Origin: Arachidicoccus sp.
GTDB lineage: Bacteria > Bacteroidota > Bacteroidia > Chitinophagales > Chitinophagaceae
NCBI GenBank assembly: GCA_028283605.1
Contig: JAPWKH010000003.1
Span: 48,112 to 112,111, forward strand
Reading direction: 5' to 3'
DNA length: 64,000 nt
The notes under the pieces were generated by a model, which was not told where the DNA came from, ran no database searches, and saw only the letters and a list, made by a program, of their open reading frames with translations. The position numbers were made by a program, and so were the translations under genes. Of the stretch, positions 63,930 to 64,000 are shown one piece after another (the first letter of the stretch is position 1; every line of letters starts with the position of its first letter).

Positions 63930-64000
63930 ATGGTAGTCGCCGTGTACCCGGGTACCTTTGACCCGCTGACGCGCGGTCACGAAGACCTCGTTCGGCGCGC
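63930..64000 (+). CDS. coaD: Phosphopantetheine adenylyltransferase, 5' end only
   Basis: The window ends after about 23 codons: [20 protein letters not shown], then [18 protein letters not shown] is the signature nucleotide-binding T-x-G-H site of CoaD, which adenylates 4'-phosphopantetheine in coenzyme A synthesis. AGAGAGGAG upstream is a good ribosome site. It follows rsmD by 111 bases, as in Burkholderia. Confidence 0.92.
   Translation, partial: MVVAVYPGTFDPLTRGHEDLVRR

Noticed and set aside
59305..64000. Natural transfer of a Burkholderia segment into a Bacteroidota genome
   Set aside because: The join destroys der, and the right side consists of essential core genes in native order with no mobility gene, integrase or repeat at the boundary. 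A chimeric assembly explains all of it.
1..64000. CRISPR arrays, rRNA, tRNA, intact insertion sequences, prophage genes
   Set aside because: I looked in all gaps and on both strands and saw no regular spacer arrays, no cloverleaf-like or rRNA sequence, no transposase or integrase. Short RNAs cannot be excluded by eye.

Overview
Bases 1 to about 59,290 look like one stretch of an A+T-rich Bacteroidota chromosome, most likely from the Chitinophagaceae or a near relative (inference, moderate confidence). The evidence is a SusC/SusD pair under an ECF sigma/FecR pair, PorT and PorD homologues of the type IX secretion system, GLPGLI, DUF1573, DUF3810, DUF4296 and DUF1080 proteins, a YpdA-type bacillithiol reductase, and promoter boxes of the TAnnTTTG kind. 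From about 59,305 to the end the DNA turns abruptly G+C-rich and carries core genes in Burkholderia/Paraburkholderia style (ybiB, an FAH-family hydrolase, maiA, ftsY, rsmD, coaD). The change falls inside the essential GTPase gene der, which loses its whole first half. The simplest reading is a chimeric contig, not gene transfer. A second abnormal join lies inside the Burkholderia part, where maiA and ftsY run into each other near 61,797.

Region by region: 94-10,912 is a sugar-oxidation locus. It has a two-subunit GMC dehydrogenase with a Tat-borne small subunit, two Gfo/Idh/MocA oxidoreductases, three xylose-isomerase-like TIM barrels, an MFS nucleoside-type importer and two DUF1080 (3-keto-disaccharide hydrolase) proteins. 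Together they make a coherent pathway: oxidise a glycoside at C3, cleave it, import the keto sugar, then isomerise or reduce it. 11,473-19,778 is a FecI/FecR-SusC-SusD uptake locus ending in a secreted nucleotide-pyrophosphatase-like phosphodiesterase. 20,191-21,570 is a GH29 alpha-L-fucosidase beside the remnant of a LuxR-type regulator. 21,919-23,854 is an esterase with an adjacent AraC regulator, and a clear direct repeat sits in the esterase promoter.

24,035-43,320 is mostly housekeeping and envelope genes: TlpA-like thioredoxin, DUF3810 protease-like protein, glycosyltransferase, two DUF1573 proteins, aquaporin, MlaE permease, RmuC, YpdA, aldo/keto reductase, PorT, aspartokinase, DUF3050, M13 peptidase, polyprenyl synthase, a VapBC toxin-antitoxin pair and an amino-acid permease. 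43,343-59,289 carries coaBC-porD-DUF4296, TerC, gamma-glutamyltransferase, hisH-murQ-rlmB, an outer-membrane barrel with two GLPGLI proteins, valS and the broken der.

Six genes show single frameshifts, mostly in short homopolymers, on both sides of the chimeric join (one Gfo/Idh gene, the outer-membrane barrel twice, der, the FAH hydrolase, ftsY). Sequencing error in an indel-prone assembly explains these better than biological decay. I saw no CRISPR array, rRNA, tRNA or intact insertion sequence.
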